A stretch of DNA of 64,000 nucleotides from Saccharicrinis aurantiacus. GTDB lineage: Bacteria; Bacteroidota; Bacteroidia; Bacteroidales; Marinilabiliaceae. The stretch is taken from NCBI RefSeq assembly GCF_001660705.2, contig NZ_LYBV02000027.1:124001-188000 (forward strand), in the 5' to 3' direction. The notes under the pieces are model-generated. The model had not been told where the DNA came from. It saw nothing but the letters and a program-made list of their open reading frames with translations, and did no database searches. Positions 24,538 to 33,682 of the stretch are shown piece after piece (the stretch's first letter is position 1; each line of letters opens with the position of its first letter). A program made the translations under genes and the position numbers.

Positions 24538-25488
24538 TTATTTCAAAATAGTATTGATACCAAGAAAAGATACTGCTACTCCCTCTGCTTTGCCTAATTT
24601 GAAAACTGCAGTTGTTTTATTAAGATTAAACTTGGTTGTAACCTTGCAGTTTGCTGGGAATAATATTTCTTCTAAACATTTTAGCATTTTTCCATCTTCA
24701 CCTTCGTGGGTAAAGCTTTCGTAATCAGAAACTGACATAGGACCGATTTCAATAGTAATGTCTGAATTTCTATCTTCCAAATCACCTCTGGTGAAAAAAT
24801 TCTCTCCTAACTTAATACGTCCTAAAGGTGATTCAACTTTTGATTTTATATGGTGTACGTTATAGTTTGTATTTACTTTAACTGGCATCTCAAATATCAA
24901 TGCCATCGCCTCTGCAATCTTCTGATGTGAAGTTCTGATTGATGGTACCAGCGGTACAACTTCAAGAAATATAGCAGCTCTTCGTTTATTAACATTCTTT
25001 ATTACAGGCCAGTAACTTGTGAAAATGTTAATAAATTCGTTTGCATTATTTTTCTTGTCAAAACTCGATTCTTTAAACTGAGTAAGGACTTTACTACGAT
25101 CAATTTCCTCTTCGAAAGGTTGGAAAAATCGTCTTGAATAAAATTCTTCTTCTCGTTGTTTTCTAATTGACTCTAATACTTCTTCTTGACTTTTGTCTTT
25201 AAGACTACCTTCTGTGCTGTGAAATAACCCTTCGGGCATAGTATCGTAAATACTACTTCGATTTGTGGATATTTCTATATGTTTATAGAGATTAGAATCG
25301 TCACCAAACATAATATTATCAATATCCTTGGATACATTACGTTTCGATGCACCATTGCGCTTAATTAAAACACTCTCGATGCTTGTACCTTTACTTAATA
25401 GTCTGGCTGCAACTGTTTCTGCCTTATAATCTGTATCAACAGCATTAGCAGTAATATGGTTAGGTTGGTCTAGTGTAATCATTATCAA
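24538..25488 (-). CDS. tssG: T6SS baseplate protein TssG, Bacteroidota type
   Basis: A 316-residue soluble protein with IYDTMPEGLFH (about residues 80-90) and a later RRAAIFLEVVPLVPSIR segment. Both recall TssG, the baseplate protein that holds TssF and TssK in the wedge. The overall similarity to proteobacterial TssG is low, as expected for T6SSiii. It starts 4 bp after the tssK stop. Either of the first two methionines (MIMI) could be the start. TssF is clearly the gene at 29940, which leaves TssG as the fitting identity. Confidence 0.75.
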   Translation of the reverse strand: MIMITLDQPNHITANAVDTDYKAETVAARLLSKGTSIESVLIKRNGASKRNVSKDIDNIMFGDDSNLYKHIEISTNRSSIYDTMPEGLFHSTEGSLKDKSQEEVLESIRKQREEEFYSRRFFQPFEEEIDRSKVLTQFKESSFDKKNNANEFINIFTSYWPVIKNVNKRRAAIFLEVVPLVPSIRTSHQKIAEAMALIFEMPVKVNTNYNVHHIKSKVESPLGRIKLGENFFTRGDLEDRNSDITIEIGPMSVSDYESFTHEGEDGKMLKCLEEILFPANCKVTTKFNLNKTTAVFKLGKAEGVAVSFLGINTILK

Positions 25489-25492
25489 TTTA

Positions 25493-26650
25493 TTAATCTA
25501 GGATACTCCATTTGCTTTTTTGTGTAGAATCTGATTGCGATATACTTTCAGATACAATTATATTCTCTTTGTGTTGTCCAATATGATCTAGCTGACTAAG
25601 TTTAACTAACAAATCTGACAGAATTGTCATAAAACTATCGATCTGGAACATTGTTGATCTAATTTTATCATGCTCATATAGAATCTCTAATGTATTGGCT
25701 AGGGTTTCTTCAAAAGATCCTGGAGTAATATCACTCCACTCATAAAAATATTTTAGCAACTCTTCTTTCTCTTTATTTTGAATAAAGCTTAAGCTACCAT
25801 AGGTAACATGCGCTAAAGTTGAAAAATATTGTATAATATCAATTGGAGGCAGATATCTTCCTTTATTTCTAAACTCGAAATATATAACCGAGATGTATCT
25901 TAATAAATCTTCACATACAGCTCTTATATTTTCGGCTAATTCAGTTTGGCTTTGTCTGTTTATTACCTTGGATATGATTGTTTTAGATGATTTCTCTATG
26001 CTACTTAATTTTTGTCCAAGATGGTTGTAGTACTCCATCAAATCTGGGTGACTAGCCATACTTGTGCATGGAGGAATGTAATTACCATCAACCTCGTATC
26101 TATCCGAACTTTTTCTTATACGACCAATTGTAAGATGATGCGATCCGAACTCTGAAGTATTTAATTCTCCAGAAGGCATTACTTGCAAATCATATTTTGC
26201 ACCTGCATTAGGGTGTCGAGGAGGTGTTTCTTCTACATCTAAATCACCTGAAGGACACCTATCAAACGGGTTTACTATAAGAATAATATCCCATTGCTTT
26301 GTTTCTCGATGCCTAGCACTTAAGGATTGTGAATCAGGAGAATAATCTTTAATAAGGTAACTCTCATCATCTGGATTAAAATTCACTCTGATGCCAGAAG
26401 AAGTGATAGCATTACAATGTAAGAGCTTAATTTCTATATGCCCTGTTACATGCTCACTAATTCTAATACCATTCGCATTATCCTTATCGCCAACCGTTGG
26501 CAACAATCCGTAATTGCTATTGGTTAATCGTAAACTGGCATAATCACGAGATGTATCTATAAAGAAATTCTCTGATTGTATAAAATGCTCTGCTGAGACA
26601 TTCATACTCTCCTGCCAATTAACAAGCTGTTTTTTAGGTGCTCTAATCAT
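25493..26650 (-). CDS. tssK: T6SS baseplate protein TssK
   Basis: A 385-residue protein whose N-terminus VNWQESMNVSAEHFIQSENF matches the TssK motif (typically W-EGM-L-PQHFQ). TssK trimers link the baseplate wedge to the membrane complex. The body has the usual shoulder domain and a long helical middle segment (LGQKLSSIEKSSKTIISKV). The C-terminal domain, which in other systems binds the membrane complex, is divergent, as expected because the partner here is TssN rather than TssL/TssM. It is 9 bp downstream of tssN. Confidence 0.85.
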   Translation of the reverse strand: MIRAPKKQLVNWQESMNVSAEHFIQSENFFIDTSRDYASLRLTNSNYGLLPTVGDKDNANGIRISEHVTGHIEIKLLHCNAITSSGIRVNFNPDDESYLIKDYSPDSQSLSARHRETKQWDIILIVNPFDRCPSGDLDVEETPPRHPNAGAKYDLQVMPSGELNTSEFGSHHLTIGRIRKSSDRYEVDGNYIPPCTSMASHPDLMEYYNHLGQKLSSIEKSSKTIISKVINRQSQTELAENIRAVCEDLLRYISVIYFEFRNKGRYLPPIDIIQYFSTLAHVTYGSLSFIQNKEKEELLKYFYEWSDITPGSFEETLANTLEILYEHDKIRSTMFQIDSFMTILSDLLVKLSQLDHIGQHKENIIVSESISQSDSTQKSKWSILD

Positions 26651-26659
26651 CTTAAAATT

Positions 26660-27499
26660 CTATTGTTCAATGTTCTCAAATACTCGTTTGGCCACTATAG
26701 TGTATCTTTCATGAACTTTGTTCATTTCGAATGATTTATTATAGTCAATGTAGTTTCTTGGTAAAAACACGGAAGGCTTGGTGTAAAAAATCCATCCTGA
26801 ATCGCTAGTTTTATTATTAACATCAATTGCAGCCAATGGCGATTTTATATTATAATCTGATAATAGTCGCTTAAACCACACCCCAAACTCCATTTCACTT
26901 GGAGCTTTAGCATTTATTACAATTGGCTCTTCATCAGACTCTTGTTTAAATATTTCTACCTTTACAAGTTTTAACTGATCGTAGTTGATGGTGTCATTAT
27001 TTGATTGATCAGGACTTTTATCAAAACACCACACATTATAAATCTCTACTGGAATATTTAAAAATAATTCAACTGATTTACAATACAATAAAGGGATAGC
27101 AAATACTATAAGTACAGTAGATGCCCATAAACCGTATGCTAATTCATTACTATAGTTAAAAATGTAAACAAATAGTACTGCCCCTATTGCCATTGTGAAT
27201 ACATAAATACTTAACTCAATAAAAAAGCTTGGGGGTTCTTTTAGTACCCACGATATTATTTTTTGATTGTAGTATCCTAATACCAAATATAGGCAAGCTA
27301 TTCCAAAGTATCCGAAAGGCATAAAGTCATAATCTAATAGACCTACAAACCCAGGAATAGCCAATAATAGTATTGATATTGTTAAGTAAGCAAAGAGTCT
27401 TTTATTACTGGCCATATTATTTTTCTTAGTAATTAAGAAACCTAAGCCAATAAGAATTATCCCTAGTAACGGGTATATGATATATGTAAGAATCATCAA
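26660..27499 (-). CDS. tssN: T6SSiii inner-membrane protein TssN
   Basis: A 279-residue protein with six to seven membrane helices in the first 160 residues and a soluble cytoplasmic C-terminal domain (about 175-279, FKQESDEEPIVI and VNNKTSDSGWIFYTKPSVFLP). TssN is reported to connect the Bacteroidota membrane complex to the baseplate, and this topology fits. It is the first gene of the long minus-strand operon and has a good promoter directly upstream (27523-27552). Confidence 0.8.
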   Translation of the reverse strand: MMILTYIIYPLLGIILIGLGFLITKKNNMASNKRLFAYLTISILLLAIPGFVGLLDYDFMPFGYFGIACLYLVLGYYNQKIISWVLKEPPSFFIELSIYVFTMAIGAVLFVYIFNYSNELAYGLWASTVLIVFAIPLLYCKSVELFLNIPVEIYNVWCFDKSPDQSNNDTINYDQLKLVKVEIFKQESDEEPIVINAKAPSEMEFGVWFKRLLSDYNIKSPLAAIDVNNKTSDSGWIFYTKPSVFLPRNYIDYNKSFEMNKVHERYTIVAKRVFENIEQ

Positions 27500-27522
27500 A
27501 GTTTAGTTATAATTTGGTGGTA

Positions 27523-27552
27523 CAAACATACTTCATTTTTTATAAAAACAAA
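27523..27552 (-). promoter_or_regulatory. Promoter of the minus-strand T6SS operon
   Basis: On the minus strand TTTG (27552-27549) is followed after 18 bp by TATGTTTG (27530-27523), a close match to the Bacteroidota consensus TTTG, 19 bp, TAnnTTTG. It lies 24 bp upstream of the tssN start, so the untranslated leader would be short. Confidence 0.7.
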
Positions 27553-27888
27553 TATTCACTTTAAAAAAAATGTTAAAACTATATTATCAAAGTATAAATT
27601 TCATGTTAAATACATATTTGAATACTGTAATTAAATGGCTGTAGTACAGTGTTTTTGGAGGCATACGTGTGGATTTCGCTACTATTGTAAATGTTACATT
27701 TTTAACATTCTTTAAATTAATAGTGTTAAATAGTTAAGCAGTGTTAATTTTTTGTTTTAATCAATTATTTTTTCTGTATGTAGTTCTAAAGGAAAATCTC
27801 GCAAAGCCTGATTGTATATGGCTTTGCTTAAATTATTAACTTGTGGATAACCCTATAATGTAATTTAGCTGGATATAATAGTGCTTCA

Positions 27889-27896
27889 TAAATTTG
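27889..27896 (+). promoter_or_regulatory. Probable -7 box of the plus-strand T6SS operon
   Basis: TAAATTTG matches TAnnTTTG and lies 49 bp upstream of the tssD start at 27946. The upstream TTTG box is poor (TTTAG near 27864), so this promoter may need an activator. Confidence 0.45.
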
Positions 27897-27945
27897 CATC
27901 TATTTAAAATAATAGATTATATTTACAGCCCAAATTCCTACTATT

Positions 27946-28365
27946 ATGACCAATTTAACAACCTACCTTAAGTTGCATAAACTTGAGAAAAACAATGAGA
28001 ACGGTGGTTTTAGAGATGTTTATGAGCTTAGCTACTGTAGCTACGAGTTGTTTAAACATACCAACCAAAAAGGAGAAGCAAGCAGTGTATTAAATGCTGG
28101 TAACATAAAAATTGCACTACCCATACTTCCGCAAGACCCTTTAATGAAATGGCTTTTCAATTCTAATGAAATTGAGAATGGAGAGATATCATCCTACAAC
28201 CTGAATAGTGAAGTAATAGAGAAAATTTCGTTTAATCAGGCACGTATTGTTGGTTTTAGATTTCATTATGAATCGATGGGATTACAAAATGCGACATGTG
28301 TTTTAACTATTAATGCACAGCAAATTACATTGGGCGATAATGAATATAAAAACTACTGGAACTGA
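27946..28365 (+). CDS. tssD: T6SS tube protein TssD (Hcp), accessory copy C
   Basis: A 139-residue Hcp homologue with VYELSYCSYELFKHTNQKGE, GNIKIALPILPQDP, WLFNSNEIENGEI and the end INAQQITLGDNEYKNYWN. It resembles copy A at 14700-15125, including a cysteine in the YELxxC segment. It is the first gene of the plus-strand operon and its stop overlaps the next tssD start (TGATG). Because it is followed by tssE, tssF and vgrG, a role near the baseplate or tip of the tube is plausible. Confidence 0.85.
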   Translation: MTNLTTYLKLHKLEKNNENGGFRDVYELSYCSYELFKHTNQKGEASSVLNAGNIKIALPILPQDPLMKWLFNSNEIENGEISSYNLNSEVIEKISFNQARIVGFRFHYESMGLQNATCVLTINAQQITLGDNEYKNYWN

Positions 28366-28817
28366 TGGGATTTTTTGATAGACTACTATCTGGTAAAGTG
28401 TTTTCGGATGCACGACCAGCGAGCTTAGTGGCAGAATTAGAAATAAGCAATCATAAGTATATTTTAAATGATTTAGATTGGGAGTTTACGCAAGAGGTAG
28501 ATGATAAGAATAGGCCATGCAGCGCATTATACGGTGGAAAAATAAGCTTATCGATTAGTGAACCTGTAGATCAAACTATTTTTAACTGGATTATAAATAG
28601 TGGAACCAAACATTCGGGTCAGATTAAGTTTTATCATCACAATAATAATTTTGAAGAGGGTGCTCAACTAGAGATTAAATTTATTGATGCTATTTGTGTA
28701 AACTTTCATAAACAAGTTATAGAACAAGGTAAAGAAACCATTACCACTTTGGTACTTTCATCGAGAGTATTAAAAATTGGGAGTGAGGAATTTCAGCAAA
28801 AATGGTCGGGTTATTAG
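28365..28817 (+). CDS. tssD: T6SS tube protein TssD (Hcp), accessory copy D
   Basis: A 150-residue Hcp homologue with a longer N-terminus (MGFFDRLLSGKVFSDARPAS) than the others, then LEISNHKYILNDLDWEFTQEVDDKN, YGGKISLSIS, a helix NSGTKHSGQIKFY and VLSSRVLKIGSEEFQQKW. The last block matches the main tube copy at 19659-20048 (SAQVLKIGGAQYEQNW). The extra N-terminal segment of about 20 residues with a Gly and basic residues could be a plug or adapter. It overlaps the previous gene by one base. Confidence 0.85.
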   Translation: MGFFDRLLSGKVFSDARPASLVAELEISNHKYILNDLDWEFTQEVDDKNRPCSALYGGKISLSISEPVDQTIFNWIINSGTKHSGQIKFYHHNNNFEEGAQLEIKFIDAICVNFHKQVIEQGKETITTLVLSSRVLKIGSEEFQQKWSGY

Positions 28818-28902
28818 CGATTGTAACTTAAGCGAAAGCTCTTGTTTTATATTTACTTATGCCCTTGTGGGATTATAATAACACTGTTTAAATGATGCAT
28901 AA

Positions 28903-29379
28903 ATGAAAGGCAATTTATTAACAGATTGGTTTACGGCCATGAAACTTGATTTATGGGATAGGGGATATGTTGATTCTGTAGGTTACGTTAAGAAGAGTAA
29001 TTCAATTTTAGTTCAGAAACCTAAGGTGTCTGAGCTAAATGATTTGAGTTGGAACGAATATGGTATTGCTGTATCGAGCCATGTTTTTTTAACACAAACC
29101 AAACATTTAAGCAAATTTAGCCATACTAAACAACAAGAGTATGCCTTAACATTTGCGATACGTGATGTATTCTCGGGAGAATGGAGCAGTTGCGAGTATT
29201 TATTAAGATGTTACAATAACGAACCATGGATACAAAATGTGTATGGTATGGCTCATAAAGAGGCAGAGAAGAAAAATACTTATCAAATGACGAAAAGTAA
29301 GCCTTACGAATTACGAAATAGAGCTAGTTTTTCGGTACGCGGAAGAGAGTTACCACAACCTAGAAGATTTAAAAGTTAA
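28903..29379 (+). CDS. Unknown protein in the T6SS operon
   Basis: A 158-residue soluble protein that I do not recognise. It is basic at the C-terminus (RGRELPQPRRFKS) and contains several aromatics (WFTAMKLDLWDRGYVDS, SGEWSSCEYLLRCYNNEPW). No signal peptide or membrane helix is visible. It lies between the Hcp pair and tssE, 6 bp before tssE and within the structural operon, so it is likely an extra baseplate or tube-assembly component of this system rather than an effector. No immunity gene is adjacent. Confidence 0.55.
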   Translation: MKGNLLTDWFTAMKLDLWDRGYVDSVGYVKKSNSILVQKPKVSELNDLSWNEYGIAVSSHVFLTQTKHLSKFSHTKQQEYALTFAIRDVFSGEWSSCEYLLRCYNNEPWIQNVYGMAHKEAEKKNTYQMTKSKPYELRNRASFSVRGRELPQPRRFKS

Positions 29380-29384
29380 CGAGC

Positions 29385-29828
29385 ATGGAAAAAAGCAATT
29401 ACAAACTCCCTTTACAACTTTCAGCCTTTCAGAATGACGAAGATGGTCAGTTAGAGCGTTGTACCATACTTGAATCTATAGATCAGAACCTAGATTTATT
29501 ATTAACTACCTGTCCAGGCGAACATGTTTTTAACAAAAAGTTTGGCTCAAGAATATGGGAGATGGATTTCGAAAGAGTATTTTCTCAATCAAAGTGGGAA
29601 GAGAAATTTAGTGGTTTTGTACTAGAATCGGTCAGAGAAAACGAAAAACGCCTATCAGATGTTACTGTACAAGTTAAAATTAGAGAAGTAGTAAAAGAGG
29701 ATTTGTCGAGCAACTCGGTTGCCATTAGAAAACGAGTGGATATACACATATTTGGCTTGCTTACTGAGGTAAATCAAAAATGTGGGTTTACCTATGCTAT
29801 GTATTTAGGTCCTCTATCTAAAAATTAG
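29385..29828 (+). CDS. tssE: T6SS baseplate protein TssE (gp25-like)
   Basis: A 147-residue member of the GPW/gp25 family. The motif SIDQNLDLLLTTCPGEHVFNKKFGSR (in two pieces near residues 31-56) has the T-x-x-GE and FG residues typical of the family, although the EPR motif found in other gp25 proteins is not clear. A later ISxK-like block gives VTVQVKIREVV. TssE connects the baseplate with the first sheath ring. It is followed after 111 bp by tssF. Confidence 0.85.
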   Translation: MEKSNYKLPLQLSAFQNDEDGQLERCTILESIDQNLDLLLTTCPGEHVFNKKFGSRIWEMDFERVFSQSKWEEKFSGFVLESVRENEKRLSDVTVQVKIREVVKEDLSSNSVAIRKRVDIHIFGLLTEVNQKCGFTYAMYLGPLSKN

Positions 29829-29939
29829 CATTTTTTCGTTTCAGATAGTAAGTAAATTAAGAGAAGATTATTTACCAAACCAATTGGTATTAAATACAAT
29901 ACTAAACAATAGCACAGTAATAGCCAACATAAACCAAAA

Positions 29940-31781
29940 ATGGAATTACAAACAACATTTACTAAGGAAAGCATTAAAAACAGAATGTTTAAACGTGCGG
30001 CAGCATTGTGGGACATTCGAAATATCGATCATCTTGACCCCATTGTAAAGCTTATGATTGAAGCGCTATCGAGCGAAATTTTTCAATTGAGCCGAGAAGT
30101 AAACGATGTTGAAAATAGGGTGCTCGAAAAGGTAGCCCGAGCACTTACACCCAGTTCTTCTTTATCGGTGCAACCTGCACATGCCATAATGCATGCCAAT
30201 GCCGTACACAATAGCTGCGATATTCTACAAAACTACGAGTTTCATTATAAGAACGCGCACTTTATGAAACGGCACAAACTAAAGCGCCTTTCATTTACTC
30301 CAATATATTCTACCCGCGTATTTAATGGCGATGTTGCCTATTTGGCAGGTAGCGAAGGAATATCAAGTGTTGATATTAAACTGGGCAAGGAACTTGAGTT
30401 TGCCGCTACTAAAAAAGATCCGATCACCAATAAATCGTTGTGGATTGGATTAGATTTAGCACCAGAGGTAATTAGTTTAGAAAATATTTCGTTCTATTTC
30501 GACTTTCCGTATATGGACGAATGCGAAGAATACTTTAGGCTATTACCCCATGTGAAATGGGAAATAGAAGGTTTTCCGCTTCAAACTGAAACGGGTATGT
30601 ATATATTGAACGATGAAGACGAAAATTTAGCTTCAAAGTTTATAAAAGCCTACAATACAAATAATCAGATTAGTAGCGATATTTTAACCAACTACAATCA
30701 TCGATTCATTCATATAACCGAGCGAACCAGGTTAAAACCTAATTTTAGAACTTTGTTTCCTGACGAAATTAAACACCTGTTTACCGAGGAAACGCTAGCA
30801 GAGTTAACAAAACCATTGGTTTGGGTAAAACTTACCTTTCCATCAGCATTTACCAGCGAGGCATTACAGGGTTTAAACGTGCAAATAAATGCCTTTCCTA
30901 TTGCCAATAAGTTTATTAATACTAGTGAGCGAAAAGTTGATGAAATATCAGGCGTAATTCCTTTAATTAAAGAGAGTAATGAATATTTCCTGGATATTGA
31001 TAATGTAAGTGATGTGAATGGTAACCAATACCATGAGCAAAAGTATAGCATGGAACATGCCGATACTGAGAACCATATATATACGCTTCGAAGAGGTGGA
31101 ATTGAACGTTTCAATACTGCAAATGCACGCGAATTTCTCGATCATTTAGTGGATTTACTACGTGATGAAAGTATGGCTTTTTCAAATGTAGAGAAGGATA
31201 CCCTTGGTGAAAATGCCAATGATTTATTACGACAACTAAATCAGCTTGAGAGCAAAATTAGTCTGCGAGGAAGTACGGCAGAATCCACTTCGTATATTGT
31301 GCTTAACGATAAGTTGTATGAGTCCACAGCATTTTTTATTAAATACTGGTTATCTAATGGTATAATAGGTAATGGCATTAAAGCGTCGGAGGTATTAGGT
31401 TTTACTGATATTACCGATGTTAACCGTACATCAACTGTAATGTTAACCACCTCGCGCGGTGGGAAAGAGGCACCCGATGCTAAAACCTTAATGGAAATGT
31501 ACAAATTTGCCCTTACCTCGCATGGTGCCATATATTCTAAGCAAGATGTTAAATCGTTTTGCGCTATTTACTGTGGTAATAATATATCTAACATCGAAGT
31601 TAAATCGGGTTATGGTATTGGTCGCGAACCTAAACAAGGTATTATTAGAACCATTGATGTGCACCTAACACCATCAGCAGAAACATCGCCACAAAAGCTA
31701 AACAATATGAAGGAGGGACTTTTGGCTGCCCTTTACGAAAAATCGCCACAAGAGTTTAATTATCAATTAATCGTTAAATAA
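29940..31781 (+). CDS. tssF: T6SS baseplate protein TssF
   Basis: A 613-residue protein of the TssF family. The start (FTKESIKNRMFKRAAALWDI and the DPIVKLMIEALSSEIFQL block) and the middle VKLTFPSAFTSEALQGLNV match TssF, which forms the baseplate wedge with TssG. The C-terminus MYKFALTSHGAIYSKQDVKSF with GIGREPKQGIIRTIDVHLTPS is typical. It is followed by vgrG after 17 bp. Confidence 0.9.
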   Translation: MELQTTFTKESIKNRMFKRAAALWDIRNIDHLDPIVKLMIEALSSEIFQLSREVNDVENRVLEKVARALTPSSSLSVQPAHAIMHANAVHNSCDILQNYEFHYKNAHFMKRHKLKRLSFTPIYSTRVFNGDVAYLAGSEGISSVDIKLGKELEFAATKKDPITNKSLWIGLDLAPEVISLENISFYFDFPYMDECEEYFRLLPHVKWEIEGFPLQTETGMYILNDEDENLASKFIKAYNTNNQISSDILTNYNHRFIHITERTRLKPNFRTLFPDEIKHLFTEETLAELTKPLVWVKLTFPSAFTSEALQGLNVQINAFPIANKFINTSERKVDEISGVIPLIKESNEYFLDIDNVSDVNGNQYHEQKYSMEHADTENHIYTLRRGGIERFNTANAREFLDHLVDLLRDESMAFSNVEKDTLGENANDLLRQLNQLESKISLRGSTAESTSYIVLNDKLYESTAFFIKYWLSNGIIGNGIKASEVLGFTDITDVNRTSTVMLTTSRGGKEAPDAKTLMEMYKFALTSHGAIYSKQDVKSFCAIYCGNNISNIEVKSGYGIGREPKQGIIRTIDVHLTPSAETSPQKLNNMKEGLLAALYEKSPQEFNYQLIVK

Positions 31782-31798
31782 TTCTAACACCTAATATT

Positions 31799-33649
31799 AT
31801 GTCTTTACCGCAATTAAATGTAGTTGAAACCGAAGTTAAAGTAGCCGAAGAGCTTGTTGATTTTGTAGGCTTAAACCTTGAGCAAAGCATGAATGGGCAT
31901 CATGTTTTTGAAATTAAGGTAAACTATAAGCCTAACAAGCCCAATGTTTGGTCAACCACTCCTGAAACGCTTTTTGAGCAACTAGGCCAAACAGTAACTA
32001 TTAAATTTACCCACACCGAGAGTGGCGAAACATCAGAATTTAATGGATTAATAACCAACGTTAAGGTTGGGGGTAGCAATGGCGACCAAGGTTTTGTTAT
32101 ACTACAAGGTGGTAGCCCAACTTTACTATTAGATATGGATCCTTCAATGGCTTCGTTTATGGATTACACGTTAAGTAATATTATTAGCGAAACTCTAGAA
32201 AATACGGGTGTAGGCATTGAGATAGTTGATAATGCAACATTTACCACTATTATGCCCTACGTATCGCGCTACAAAGAAAGTAGTTATGCCTTTATGGCTC
32301 GTTTGGCAACTGCTTGCGGCGATTGGTTTTATTACGATGGAAAAAAACTAATATTAGGTAACCCGGGTATTGAAAATGATACAAAGGTTTCCTTTGATAT
32401 GGAGCTAAGCGATATTGTAATATCAGCTAAAGTAAATAGCCTAAATACTGAAATATACGATTACGATAGTGCCGAGAGTGATTACAAAGAAGATGCTCCG
32501 GTTGAAAATATTGATGGTATTAACAGTTATATGCGTGTGGCATTGGATAAAAGTTCTCCTTTTTTCCCGAACCCTGCCAAATTACCAACCAACAGGTTTA
32601 TGGTTGACGAAAACGATATTGTGGCACAAATGCGTGCTTTATATAGTCGTAAATACTCACAAATGTCAACCATATCGGCTAAAAGTAATACCTGTGCCAT
32701 TCGTATTGGCGAGTTAGTTACCACTCGTTTACCCGAAAGTTTACAACAGGATGTTGGTCCGGATTTAGGTCGTTACAGAGTAACAAAAATTACACATGTT
32801 ATTGATGATAATGGTTTATATAGCAACCTTTTTGAGGGAGTAGCTGGTATGACTGAGGCTATTTTGAATGATACAATAGCCCAACCTACTGCTTACCCCG
32901 AGGTGGCAACCATAGTTGAAAACGAAGATCCGAATACATTGGGGCGTGTAAAAGTGCGTTTTTTATGGATGAGCGACGACCAAACAAGTAATTGGATACG
33001 CGTACAAACGCCTAACCTTGGGGCTGCCGAGAATAACGAAAGCATGCATGGCTTTCATTTTATACCTGCTATCGACGACCAAGTTATGGTTGCCTTTGAA
33101 CATGGCGACCCATCAAAACCCTATGTAACGGGTAGCTTGTTCCATCGCGATAACGCTGCGGGTGCTTTACCCGATAATGTAAAAAGCAAAATTGTGAGCG
33201 CAAGCGGACATACCATTGAATTAGATGATACCGAGGGCGAAGAAAAAATAAATATTTACGATACCGATGGTAGTATTATCACCTTTAATACTGCCGAACA
33301 GTCTTTATACATTAGTGCTACTGAAAATATTGAGATATCGGCAAAGAACATTAACATTAGTGCCGAAGAAAACATTGTTATTGGCGCACAAGGTAATGTT
33401 GATATTGCTGCCGAGGGCGATTTAAACAACCAAGCTCAGGGTAATGTGACCATACAATCGAGTGGCGATACCACCGTAAATAGTAGTGGTGCTGTTACCG
33501 TAGCGGCTACAACCGATGCGGCACTTAACGGACAAAATGTTGCTGTTGAGGGGCAAATGAATGCCGATCTTACTGGTGGTGTACAAACAACAGTATCGGG
33601 TACCATGACAGCACTACAAGGTGCATCGGGTAAGGTAGAGGTAATGTAA
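31799..33649 (+). CDS. vgrG: T6SS spike protein VgrG (TssI)
   Basis: A 616-residue VgrG. It contains the gp27-like N-terminal part with LSNIISETLENTGVGIEIV and RYKESSYAFMARLA, the gp5-like OB region (NEDPNTLGRVKVRFLW, WIRVQTPNLGAAENN, ATIVEN) and a beta-helix needle of repeated N-I-x-I-x-A and G-x-V blocks to the C-terminus (EVM). No extra toxin domain is fused, so it is a plain spike. It lies directly upstream of an HU-like gene and the PAAR protein that would cap it. Confidence 0.93.
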   Translation: MSLPQLNVVETEVKVAEELVDFVGLNLEQSMNGHHVFEIKVNYKPNKPNVWSTTPETLFEQLGQTVTIKFTHTESGETSEFNGLITNVKVGGSNGDQGFVILQGGSPTLLLDMDPSMASFMDYTLSNIISETLENTGVGIEIVDNATFTTIMPYVSRYKESSYAFMARLATACGDWFYYDGKKLILGNPGIENDTKVSFDMELSDIVISAKVNSLNTEIYDYDSAESDYKEDAPVENIDGINSYMRVALDKSSPFFPNPAKLPTNRFMVDENDIVAQMRALYSRKYSQMSTISAKSNTCAIRIGELVTTRLPESLQQDVGPDLGRYRVTKITHVIDDNGLYSNLFEGVAGMTEAILNDTIAQPTAYPEVATIVENEDPNTLGRVKVRFLWMSDDQTSNWIRVQTPNLGAAENNESMHGFHFIPAIDDQVMVAFEHGDPSKPYVTGSLFHRDNAAGALPDNVKSKIVSASGHTIELDDTEGEEKINIYDTDGSIITFNTAEQSLYISATENIEISAKNINISAEENIVIGAQGNVDIAAEGDLNNQAQGNVTIQSSGDTTVNSSGAVTVAATTDAALNGQNVAVEGQMNADLTGGVQTTVSGTMTALQGASGKVEVM

Positions 33650-33682
33650 AACGTTTTTTTTTAATCTTAAAACCATATTACA

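Larger units (their letters stand above)
27500..27945. promoter_or_regulatory. Divergent T6SS control region, 446 bp
   Basis: This AT-rich region separates the two divergent T6SS operons and must hold the control sites for both. It contains the tssN promoter and a likely promoter for the plus operon (27889-27896). It also has a perfect match to the DnaA-box sequence (TGTGGATAA, 27842-27850). I see no reading frame and no strong hairpin. No regulator gene lies in the T6SS locus, so regulation probably comes from elsewhere. Confidence 0.55.
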
